In this document: one piece after another, positions 34,040-44,378 of the stretch | Layout of the letters: each line of letters opens with the position of its first letter | How positions within the stretch are numbered: the stretch's first letter is position 1 | Assembly (NCBI GenBank): GCA_031002005.1 | Contig: JARYHS010013630.1 | Span: 241,311,539 to 241,375,538, forward strand | Reading direction: 5' to 3' | Source: Vandiemenella viatica | Lineage: Eukaryota > Arthropoda > Insecta > Orthoptera > Morabidae | DNA: 64,000 bases | Notes under the pieces: model-generated | Seen by the model: the letters and a program-made list of their open reading frames with translations, nothing else | What the model was told of the DNA's origin: nothing | Database searches by the model: none | Position numbers and translations under genes: made by a program

Positions 34040-34679
34040 TCCCTTTCCCAAACTTTCGTATTTGATGCATATAATGTCCGTCCCACACTACCTCACCATA
34101 CTTAAGCAAGGGCGTGACTAAATTCTGAAATCTTATCCACCAATGATCTGCCCAATTGCGTGTATTATCAAACGATATTCCAACACATTTACACTTTACG
34201 CCTTCAACAAACAAGTCCTCCTCAAACCAGTGGCGTAGCTAGCGTGGGTGACACCCGGGGCGGATATCGATGGTGTCACCCCTTGAAAACTTAAATCCAG
34301 TTGAGTATAATATATCATCTTGTAAGTGTAAAATATGATATTAATAAAACATAATTAAATAAAAATTTATTGTTATTTAAAAATAATAGTTAATAAAATT
34401 GTAAGATTAACAACATTTAAAAGATATACAAATAAAATAAAAACAATTGCTTTCACAATCCCCTCTTTCTATCTTTAACAACTGCAAACCCGTAAATCAC
34501 ATTTTCGAAATTAAAAATTTGATTTACTTCATGTTCAATAATCAATATGGCAAGATTTTAGCTACGTGTTGATCACTGGTGATGGAAAGTGGTTTTAGAT
34601 TAATTTTAACTCCTCTGAAGATCGGGCCTCACTTGCCTGATACTGTTCCGCACCGACACGTTTCTTACTAATTGGCGCT

Positions 34680-35400
34680 CACTCGATCGAAGCTGTCGAA
34701 AGGACACGGCATGTCGTACGACACTCGGCCGTCATTGGATTGGTTTATGTTTTGAAGGTGTGGACCAGTGTCGGTCTGCTGGATGTGGAGAAGCGCATAG
34801 AGAGAGTTCGGAAATTTCCCTTCCCTTACGACCAAATGTTGTTTTCGTGTTATTGTTGGTCTTAAAACAAATGTCTTTTTTTCATCCATGTTCATAAGAT
34901 GTTCTTAACATTTAGAAATTGTTCTAGCATCTTCGCATTAATAAATCAAAACTTTGCCAGAGTTGAAGATGAATTGTAGCCGAGATCTGCATTTGTAACG
35001 GGGACCTTCCACACCCGAATCTCACGCCGTAACCAGACACAAGACTAATCTAGAAGTACAGAAAAACATGTATTGAAACACATGAAAGTTGATTCGTGTT
35101 TTTTGATAGCAAAAATAAGATGGTATAGAAAAAAATTATGTTCATTGTATCATGTTTGCAAACTTATTTTTCATTACACCTACATTCGGACTGGTGACTC
35201 AAATAACTGCGTGCAATTTGGATACTGAAGGTCCCGGTTCCCGGACTCGACTGTAATTTTTTCGGGCCTAAAAATTGACATTTACCTCTGGCAATGCTTT
35301 TATCTGTTAATACGAGGATTCTAGGACGCTCCGTGTTCGAATTTCACGTTAATCTGTAGGTCTCCTTTCGAAGTTAGGTGACTACGATATAGCTGCACTG
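34680..35400. repeat. Head-to-head SINE-like inverted unit, copy 1
   Basis: Contains two divergent arms, each with the words AAATCAAAACTTTGCCAG or its complement, GACCTTC-type B boxes and TTTCACGTTAATCTGTAGGT. The outer 200 bp (34690-34895) with ACGACCAAATGTTGTTTT matches the complement of 38990-39175. The whole block is the inverse of 38455-39175. Confidence 0.65.
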
Positions 35401-36014
35401 CGAGTTTCCTAATAAGAAACTCTGTGACTAGAACTTGGAGATAACATGAAATTATTACATTTATTATACAAAATTTATACGACCTAAATTTAAATTAAAA
35501 TACGTTATAACCTCATTCTTTACTAAAAAAAAAAAAATACTGAATGAATCGAAAAGAACCTCAAGCAAAACAAACACGTCAAGTGCGAAGTGATTGACAT
35601 TTCATTGCGATTGCATTGAAATATGCGAGAATCTTTCATTCTGATACAGTGTGGTAATGATTTGTTAATACTGCGCTGGTATACTATTTTTGTACATAAA
35701 AGATCAACCAGATCGGTGATTACATGAGTCAGATAAAAAAGTATTTTAATGTACTTTCGTACCAAAACTGTGCAAAATAAAGTACAGTATAATAAAGTAA
35801 GGTGTCAAACCTACCTGTCATCCCCAACACTGATTCCCTGTAACAATCACTTGAAAACGTTAAAGGAGATTAAAGACCGGGTAGGAACACGGGCGAGCAA
35901 TGGAAAATTGTGGACGCGAGGGGGCGAGCTGCCACTCGGCCGACTGTCGTTGCGGTGAAGGTACAGACCAGTATTGGCAAAGAAGAGCTCGACCTTTACA
36001 CGTAGCAACAGATA
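35401..36014. other. No gene recognised
   Basis: AT-rich interior of the hAT-like element without identifiable parts. Confidence 0.4.
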
Positions 36015-37419
36015 CACACACTGGCGCAAATTAAAATCCCAACACCCAGGCGGTGTTGTGAAAAATAAATGAAATTTGGCCCCAAGTATGCTCACATGAA
36101 GAGTATTAAATGATTTAAAATTGAAAGTTTTACATGTAATAATATGAGAATTACGGTGCTATCTATTATGTAAATTGCTATTTTTTTTATATTCTTTTAA
36201 CGTACTAGTGGCGTACAGAGTGGTGTAACATGACACTTTGTTGTCCACGAGTTCTTGTTGGCTAAGTATGCCCAGACGGAGAGTAACAACTCTCTACACT
36301 CAAATGTCTAACTGTGAGAGAGGTCGGAGAAATGACGTGTTATAAAAAGGTGCATCATATAGTGAAATCTCCGAAAGGATTGGCCATAGTGAATTATCAG
36401 TATACAGACTTGTTACACAGTGATGAAAGAAAGCTCTAATACTCCAGGTCTATACAGATGGATAACAGCACGTGAAGACCGCCAAAGTGTGTGGGTGGCT
36501 GCTGCTGGCAAATGGTTTACTGTAGGCCAGATCCAAGCAGTGGTTACAGATAGAGTCACCCCCCTCACTGGACGATTGAAAACCAATTGCTTGAAGCTGG
36601 AGTACACTCTCTGACCCGTATGCAATGTGTCCCATTAATCTGATTTCATTGCCAGCATCATCTAACCTGGCGTAATGCAAAACACAAAAGGACAGGTAAT
36701 GGCGTACATTTGCGTTTAGAGACGAGTCTCGATTCTGTCTGTGGCAAAGTGATAATTCACGACATGTTCGCAGGCGTATTGGAAAACGGCTTACCTGCCG
36801 TGATTTCAGAACATCACACAAGTGCAGTCACCGGTGTCATTTTTTGGCGGCAATCAGTTTCGACAGCATGACTGAGTCGGCTGTTGATGGCACAATGATA
36901 GCCCACCACTATGTGGATGGGGTACTGCATCTTATTGTAATACGCTTCATGTTCACCATTCAAATCGCATCTTACAACAAGATAATGCCCGTCCTCATAT
37001 TGCGGCCATCGTTACACAAGCCTTGCAAGGAGTTTCGATCACAATTTGAACAGCACAGTCCCCAGATTTGTCCCCATTAGAGCATGTCTGGGATATAAGG
37101 AGTAGACACATTTGAACACATGGTGACCCAGCACAAACTGCGCAACAGCTGACTGTAAAAGACATACAGGTGTAAAGAGAAATACCCCAAGAAGACATTC
37201 GTAACACTTGTTGATTCAATGTCGGCAAGGATCCACGAATGTATTGGTGCTCAAATAGGACGCATATCTTACTGAAAACTGTATCTAAAGGTAATAACTT
37301 AGCCTGATCGATTTCCACTTGTTATCATTTCTTCTGGGTATGGCCCTGGATATATCTTCAAAGTTTCCTAAAATTCTACCATTCCTGTATGCATGGTGAG
37401 ATTCTAATTTTTGCCAGTG
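36015..37419 (+). mobile_element. Second Tc1-like transposon, decayed
   Basis: Ends CACACTGGCGCAAATTAAAA (left) and, reversed, CACTGGCAAAAATTAGAATC (right), next to TA. It is a different family from the element at 3008-4151. It carries a transposase remnant on the plus strand. Confidence 0.72.
36360..37110 (+). pseudogene. Tc1-family transposase remnant
   Basis: Pieces in several frames: GLYRWITAREDRQSVWVAAA is not informative, but the DNA after it reads SRTLTR-like then DESRFCLWQSD (36721-36753, first catalytic Asp present), LQQDNARPHI (36972-37001, second Asp present) and SPDLSPLEHVWD (37059-37094, catalytic Glu present). At least one frameshift separates the first two motifs and a TGA lies between the second and third. 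Unlike the copy at 3080-3955, all three catalytic residues remain, but the frame does not. Confidence 0.75.
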
Positions 37420-37968
37420 TAACTATAGGGCGACTATAATATTTCGCTATAAATTTTTTTTAAATCGAAAACTACCCAATAATTTGTTGTTGAAACGTTA
37501 ACATAGGTTATCCGCCTAAGATACACGTAACTACATACTTCTAAATATGAAATTGTATGTACTGATGACCGTCTTCACGTGTTAATTTAACATTTCTAGC
37601 GCCGCTCTGTAGTAGGGTTGTTGCGGATGTGCGGATGTGGTGCGGATGTTCAGTGGTTGACATCCTCGGATGCGGATGTTTTGCGGAAGCGGATGCCGAT
37701 GTGGAAAATATAAATTTATAATTATTTAGATTTTAATATTTTATCACAAATATATTTAAATCAATCTTTTTTTCATAATTAAATTATATTTCCTTTCCTT
37801 ATGTTTCAACCAAAAAAAAAGTATGGGATGATTTCACAAGTGAATTAAATATAATTACGCACGCGTCTAAAAACCAGTCTTCGTCATATGAACTTAACGG
37901 AGTGCGTACCTAGACTAAATCAATCGTCAAGCACAATGTCACGCCACAGTGCATCTCAGCGCTCACTT

Positions 37969-38206
37969 TTTTTTTTCTTTTGGTCTTATAACTATACGCC
38001 TCTTCGTTGTCAAGCTCATTAGAGGCGTGAAAAGATCGGGGCTAGGAACGGGAAGGAATTCGGCCATGGTCTTTTAAAGGAAGCATTCGCCTGGAGTGAT
38101 TTGGAGAAGCCATGGAAAACCAAAATCTAGATTCCCAGACGGGGATTCGAACTGGCGTCCTACTGAATGCGAGGCCAGGCCGTTACCGCCTACCCGCACG
38201 CTCAGT
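37969..38206 (-). mobile_element. tRNA-derived SINE, family A, in the hAT-like element
   Basis: Minus strand: GAGCGTGCGGGTAGGCGGTA head, AGTTCGAATCCCC B box, body TTTGGTTTTCCATGGCTTC, TCCAGGCGAATGC, then an A tail (plus-strand T run 37969-37978). No convincing target duplication. Confidence 0.85.
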
Positions 38207-38454
38207 TCCATGCTCGCCACCCACCTTTCCTCCTCTCTAGTGTACAGAGATCCGATTTTCGATAAAAGAACTTTTGATGGTCAGCGAAAGCCGTTACAGG
38301 TTCCTTTCAATTAACTCACTAGTTCTTTAACAAAAAGTAATAAGATCATTATACGTTTTAATTTAAATACAGACTGCAAAGATTCTGTAAAATAGTGATA
38401 ATTTCATGTGCTCTAAAAATTTCAGTCACAGTGTTTCTTATCAGCCGCGCAGTG

Positions 38455-39175
38455 CACCTCTATCGTTGTCACCTATTTTTAAAAGGAGACCTACAGATTA
38501 ACGTGAAATTCGAATCACAGAGTGTCCCAGAATCTTAGCATTAACAAATCAAAGCTTTGGCCAAAGGTGACTGTCAATTTTAAGACCAATGAAAATTACA
38601 GCTGAGACAGGGATTTGAACAAGGGACTTTCAGTTACCCCAATCGTATGCCTTATCTATCTGATTCAAGAGACAAATCTGGATGTAATTACAAATAAATA
38701 TTCAAACATAGTAAAATCAACGTATTTTTTTCTATATAATTTATTTTTGCCATCCCAAAACATAAATGTACTTTTATATGATTGAATAGATATTTTTCAG
38801 TACTTCTAAATTCATATGCTTGCGGCGTTTGATTCGGGTATGGAAGGTTTGCGGTTCAAAATCCGGGTCTCGGATGCAATTTTTACAGGCCTTAAAATCT
38901 ACCTTCACGTCTGACAAAGCTTTGATTTGTTAATTTGAACATACAAGGACTCAACCTAAATTTTACGAACATCTGATTAACCTAAAGTGAGGCTGAAAAA
39001 AAGGACACTTTTCTAAAACAACCAGTACGCCAAAACAACATTTGGTCGTAAAGGACCAGAAATTTCTGAACTCTTTCTATAGGATTCTCCATATCTATCA
39101 TCTCGACATTGGCTCGCAAAGGCAAAAATTAAACCTAACTAATGATGGCCGACACACGGTGCGGTGTCGTTTGAA
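38455..39175. repeat. Head-to-head SINE-like inverted unit, copy 2
   Basis: Left arm (38480-38700) is minus strand with B box TTGTTCAAATCCC; right arm (38800-38990) is plus strand with GGTTCAAAATCC. The arms share CAAAGCTTTGATTTGTTAAT. The arms and the outer segment with AACATTTGGTCGTAAAGG are the inverse of copy 1 at 34680-35400. Confidence 0.65.
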
Positions 39176-39484
39176 CTCACTTCACAGCGCATTTGGATAT
39201 GGCTGAAATACAAGTTAGCCCAGCTGGACGGAACCACAATTTCAATACAGGAAATCCTCAGACCCGATAAGATCCGAAAACCAGCACGGAAACAAAATGC
39301 CGCAACATGGCTGCTAGGCCATACAGTACTATATGTTTGTCAACACCACGACAAAGAATACACAAATTACATCTCCTACATGGAGAGAGAATTCGCTAAG
39401 GCGACCACTTCTCCCCGTTACGCCAGCTCATACGGCAACGCACTGCAATCCCTCGTAATGGGCGAACACCCAAGCATTCCGTAA
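39164..39484 (+). pseudogene. C-terminal fragment of an unidentified LINE ORF2
   Basis: 106 codons containing NAATWLLGHTVLYVCQHHDK and YISYMEREFAKATTSPRYAS. This looks like the tail of a LINE ORF2 (the W-L-G...Y-V pattern occurs at the end of several clades), and the downstream poly(A) supports that. The first codon is not a real start; the protein is truncated by the insertion. I cannot name the clade. Confidence 0.4.
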
Positions 39485-39796
39485 CAACACACACAGGGGT
39501 GCCAACCCGGAAGAGCGCAGGAGAAGACAGCTGCCGAAGAAAACAAAACTCACCGAACGACCACGCTGCTAGCCCACAAGAAGTGAACAGTGTGAATGAT
39601 GAATTTAACAGAAGCATGTATCTTCGTATTTCACATCCAAGAAGTCTGTATCTTAAATCTTTGTATTGTGCACCAGACTTTGATTTTGTGTATTGTATCT
39701 TGTACCTGGCATTGATACCTAGTACCATACATCTCTGAATTTTGTAACCAATAAATAGGAAAGTAATAAACAAAAAAAAAAAAAAAAAAAAAAATC
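39164..39796 (+). mobile_element. LINE 3' fragment with poly(A) tail
   Basis: Coding end (39164-39484), a 3' UTR, AATAAA (39749-39754 region) and a run of about 22 A (39772-39794). It is 5'-truncated. Family not identified; no flanking duplication found. Confidence 0.6.
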
Positions 39797-40154
39797 GAGT
39801 GAGGGACAACAATAAGAAAAGTGTCGGTAGGTGACAGCGCGGGCTCGGCGCCATATAGTGTAGCCCGACGTTTACTTTACATGCAAGTTCAAACTTGTAA
39901 ATTCGTCACTTAGGTAATAACACCGTTTAGTTCATTATTCCTTTTATTGCAAGATCGTCAGAAAACAATCACTTTTTTGTTAGCTAAGCGACGATGGGCA
40001 GAATCTCGAATAAAGAATAATGTATGTTGCAATGTAAACAAAATATCTGCAATACATCCGCATTAAAAATTGCTGATGCGAAATCGGATGTAGGATATCA
40101 CGCGAAAGTTCCGCACTTGCGGATGCGGATATCCGTTACATCCCTACTCTGTAG

Positions 40155-41500
40155 CATATAAATAAAAATGTTGTAGACGGCTTGAATGTTCGTTCAGTTT
40201 GATCAGGAACAAAAGTTCTACATCCCTGTCGATTTAAGGAATACACCTGTATTTGACAGAGCTATATCCATAGTAAAAATTTTCTTCTTCTCTAAATTTA
40301 TTATGGTAAATTCATAGAGAATCATACGCTTATTTATTTCATCGGAATCATATTTGCATATTCTCGATCAGCAGAAAGCATAGCAAACATACATGAACCT
40401 AGAATTTAAGTGCTTACTAATGTTACGATTTCGCTAGCAAGATACGCGGTTCCGACCTTTTTTTTATTTATTTATTTGAATGGCTTTCGGCCTTATCAGC
40501 CACACAGCCAAGTTCTTTGCGTTTTATGACAATTCACATTTCATTACTTTACAGTTCTATTTACATAGTTTAACAATTTATAGTTCATTTCCTTTACAGT
40601 TTTATATATATATAATTTACATCACAGTTCTATACACAACAGTTACGGTTCCGACTGTTTTAAACACATGCTCTACAAAAACTGATTACCAACGACGGAC
40701 GATACCATCAACGAACACTTGGACCCGTTCGGATTGATTTGAAACCTGACAGTATTGCTATTTTAATGCACAGCATGCACTAGCATAAATTCGAACATGA
40801 TACGATTTCATGTCGAATATAGGTGCACTGTCGATAATAGGCAGGTACGCAGAGTGTAAATCGGAAAACGCGAAATGTACTCAGTCTGTACATCACGAAT
40901 CTGTCAGATAATAAATTCAAAAAATACTAGAAAAAACTTCAAAGCACTTGTAAATCTTCGCTTGAAAGCTAATGGAATTCTAAATAAGCAAAACAATTTT
41001 GAAACCCAAACTACGCGTATTCTGACATACGCTTGGTTTTCATTTCCAAAGGAAAATCTAACATTTTTCTCTAAATATTTTCGAGGATTTACAATTAAAC
41101 TGTCTAACAACTACGATTTTAGCAATTATATATAAACTTTAATTTTAAAACTTCCTCTTTTTATAGAAGAAAACTTACATTTTATCCACCGCCGCTTCTA
41201 ACAAACCAAACAACAGTGACGGACGGCAAGCACAACAATCAACGATTACTTGTGATTGTTGGAGCTACAGAGTGATGCTCTCTTTGTTTAAGCGCATGGT
41301 ATTGCCAACAATTATATTCAACTATAACGAATGAGCACAGCCCCCTGGATCGCATTTGAAAAAGCGATAGATCAACCTAAAAACAAATATTCATAACAAT
41401 AAAAGTAGGCATGTTTCGACACCAAAAGATAAAAGAAGTTTATTAATTTTCTTTTTTTTCTGTGTCACACTAATTTCGATTACTATTTTCGAAATGCGGG
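40155..41500. other. No gene recognised
   Basis: AT-rich interior of the large hAT-like element. The 86-codon frame at 40875-41135 is asparagine/lysine rich and has no family features. Confidence 0.4.
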
Positions 41501-42365
41501 TGTCACCCCCAAACGGGTGACACCCGGGGCGGACCGCCCCCACCGCCCCCCCCCCCCCCTAGCTACGCCACTGCCTCAAACTTATAACCTTGCAATGCGT
41601 TTTTACCTCATCCGTGTACCTAATAAAGTGACTCATTCTGGTATTTGTTTCTAATTCCATTTTTATCTATCCGACATCTTGTGCAGATATCTATGTTGCT
41701 GTTCACAATTTTCTGTGCCTGATCTAGGCGTGGCGTGGGGGCGGGGTAAATGGGGCATTTCTTTTTTACCGTACTACCTCGGACGGCAATAGGGGCGGTG
41801 ACACTCGGGTGGCGTCAATGGTAGCGGCAAAATAATATTCGAAGTGGCTTTAATTTCGCAATTTTTGCCCCGCATCGTAAAATTCCTAGCTCGGCCATTG
41901 ACAATCTTCTCTTGTTTTAATTGTATTGTATTAATTCACTCGCTAGCAACTTGAGTTCCGACTATAAGACAAAATAATCTCCTCTGACCCACGTACTCAC
42001 TCATCCACTTTTTTTGATACTGCGTTTCCTATCCCCCCTTTATTTACTGCTTATTAAGAATTCCTCCATCTAGAAAATCACTTTTTGATTCACGATAAGT
42101 TGATGCTTTTAAACTTTTTATCATCATTCTATAGCTTCCTTTTTCAAATGCCTTCGGGGTATCTAGCACTAAATCATCAACTTCGTATGCCTTATCTGTT
42201 TCATCTGAAATTTCTTGCACGTATCCAACTAACTGAAAGCCACAAGTATAAACACTCCTAAACCTATGTTGTTGCCTTTAAAATCGTTTCCTCTTAAACA
42301 TTCTTGGTATGGTTGTAGCTCTGTAACAAATTTTCCGTCAATTTACCTACCACTGAGTCCATAGC

Positions 42366-43259
42366 AAAGGCACTGCAATATACGATGCAAGTGGTAACAT
42401 CCTTAGTGATCATGGTGGAATTGTGAAAAGGTGGAAGCAATACATAGAAAACCTGTACACGGATGCAAAATTAGATGAAAATAAGATTCTAGAAAGAGAG
42501 GATGAAGTGGAAGAAGAAAATAAAGGATAAAGTATATTAAGAGAGGAATTTGAAATGGCACTTGGGAAATTCAAGAATCATAAGGCACCGGGTATCGATA
42601 ATCTGAAATCGGAACTCCTGAAAAAAAGTGGTCCTGTAGCCCTAATGAAAGAAAGATTATTCCAGCTAGTACAGGATATTTATAAGGAAGGAAAAATACC
42701 CTCAGACTTTGAAAAAAATGTAATCATTCCCTTACCAAAGAAGCTAGGTGCTAAAAAATGTGAGCAATATCGAACAATAAGCTTAGTAGCTCATGCATCA
42801 AAAATTATCACCAATGTAGTACTACAAAGAATGGAAAAACAAGTAGAAGAGTTTCAGGAAAAAGAGAGAGGGACAAGGGAAGCAATTCTTGCACTGACGC
42901 TAATATTGGAAAAGAGAATAGAGAAAGATTTAGGTTTCATAGATATTGAAAAAGCATTAGATAATATTAAATGGGGGAAGATGTTTGAGATACTCACAAA
43001 AATAGGTATACAATACAAAGATAGGCGGCTAATATGGAATCTTTACAAAAATGAAACCACTGTTATAAAAATTGGAAATAAACAAGAGGAAGCAGCAATA
43101 CGTAAATGAGTCAGACAAGGCTGTGCCCTGTCTTCCTTAATTTTCAATGCCTATATTCAAGACTCACTGGATAAGATCAGAGACGAAATTGACGTTGAGA
43201 TAAAGATACAGGGAAAACTAATAAATATGATTCGATTTGCAGATGACATTGTGATATTA
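42366..43259 (+). pseudogene. RTE-type reverse transcriptase, first part
   Basis: Reads AKGTAIYDASGNILSDHG and VKRWKQYIENLYTD, a stop at 42527, then an open stretch from 42531 with FKNHKAPGIDNLKSELLKKS, FEKNVIIPLPKKLGAKKCEQ, YRTISLVAHASKI, ERGTREAILAL, GFIDIEKALDNIKWGKM and YKDRRLIWNLYKNE. A TGA at 43107-43109 breaks IRK|VRQGC. MIRFADDIVIL (palm FADD motif) ends at the R1 insertion. In motif A the usual LEKAFDN reads IEKALDN. Two stops make it inactive although the match to the family is close. Confidence 0.82.
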
Positions 43260-44378
43260 TTTTTTTTTTTTTTTTTTTTTTTTTTTATTTAGCACACATT
43301 TTTACAGCCTAGTATCTAGAAACTAAAATAGGCCTTAATTTAACACAACAGTTTTACATTTGATATTTCAACAGATAATTTCACAATGAATAATTTCAAT
43401 TTTTGTTATGTATGGCTTTGGCAATATCTGTACAGTCTTTTCTTGTTGGCACAATACATACGATTGTTCCGCTGTTAACATATATTATAACTTTCTAAAC
43501 TTGCTGCATTTTGTCATAATTGATTTATTATAGTGTTCTAGTTTTGTATGGTGTCTGCAGTTTCCTGTCCACTTTATGGTTAGAATTTTTAATATTTCAC
43601 TTTGTCACTTCGTACGTCTACCACTACTACTATTACTAAACTATTACTACTATCTACTACTCTACCATCTAAGAAAGCATTTTCCAGCATTGGTATCGGT
43701 GCGGTAATCCGAATTCCAGATCTCCCGGAATAGCGCACGTTCTCAGTCTCTCTGGCAGCCAAAGTGACCGAGAAGGCCGCTCATCGGGAGACTGGCCACC
43801 TCCAACACTGGTTGTGAGAACTAATTTTCAATGATATATATGTAATTGCAGAAGTAAGGAGTCTTTAATATCCGGCTAGTAGGTTGTTCGTTTCACAGGT
43901 GAACTAGATTTGTTTAACATCTACTGCTGGTATTTGTTATTTTCAATATTTGAACAAATTCCTATTTTAAGATTATTGGCTACATAATTTACAACTTTTA
44001 CCCTTAACTAACAATTAACATTTTTACATATTTTAAGAGATAACAATGTTTTACTTCAGAAGCGGCTCGAGACTGCAACTATTATCTATTATTTGTGTTA
44101 TTGCAATTTCAGACCACATTTTATGCATCGGACTATAGTTCATGTGAGCACTAGTAAAGAACTTATACATACATTATACACTTTCATACGTGTTGCTTCA
44201 GCAAGTTCTTGTTTGTAGGTAGAATCTCCAGTGGTGTTGCTGCGAAATGGTCCATTTAAAGTCTTTAATATGGTGTAAACACTCCTCTCCGCAGACCAGC
44301 TGGTTACGTTTTCAGCACGATATATGATTCGCTGATTGAGTGCTTAGACACGCATTCGCTTGTGGCAGCTCTCGGGTG

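Larger units (their letters stand above)
37613..40146. mobile_element. Second hAT-like element, nested, with 8-bp target duplication
   Basis: The 8-mer CTCTGTAG flanks it exactly (37605-37612, 40147-40154). Left end TAGGGTTGTTGCGGATGTGC, right reversed TAGGGATGTAACGGATATCC. Both ends hold clusters of GCGGATG, six or more at the left. Repeated subterminal words are typical transposase-binding sites in hAT elements. Internal content is a family A SINE, half of the inverted unit and a LINE fragment; no transposase was recognised. Confidence 0.88.
34228..41573. mobile_element. hAT-like element, 7.3 kb, with 8-bp target duplication
   Basis: The 8-mer CCTCAAAC lies on both sides (34220-34227, 41574-41581). 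The ends are perfect 15-bp inverted repeats CAGTGGCGTAGCTAG. The interrupted CR1 gives independent proof of the empty site. Subterminal GGGTGACACCCGGGGCGG occurs at both ends and each end can fold (34248-34280; 41490-41520). No transposase was recognised inside, only nested elements and noncoding sequence, so it is non-autonomous or its gene is worn beyond recognition. Confidence 0.88.
34040..42354 (-). mobile_element. CR1-type LINE fragment, split by a 7.3-kb hAT-like element
   Basis: Two pieces, 34040-34227 and 41582-42354, join into one CR1 when 34228-41581 is removed. The joined words follow the same order as in the copy at 27900-28610: CTTCAACAAACAAGTCC, ACTTATAACCTTGCAATG, CCTAATAAAGTGACTC, TCTGTTTCATCTGAAATTTC, CAATTTACCTACCACTGA. 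The left end enters the gap. A G-rich stretch at 41700-41880 may be a further small insertion. All frames are decayed. Confidence 0.72.

Noticed and set aside
32971..34214. Four long open frames across the N run
   Set aside because: They consist almost wholly of undetermined residues; artefact of the assembly gap.
36450..36821. 123-codon minus-strand frame
   Set aside because: Antisense to the Tc1-like transposase remnant, whose catalytic motifs lie on the plus strand.
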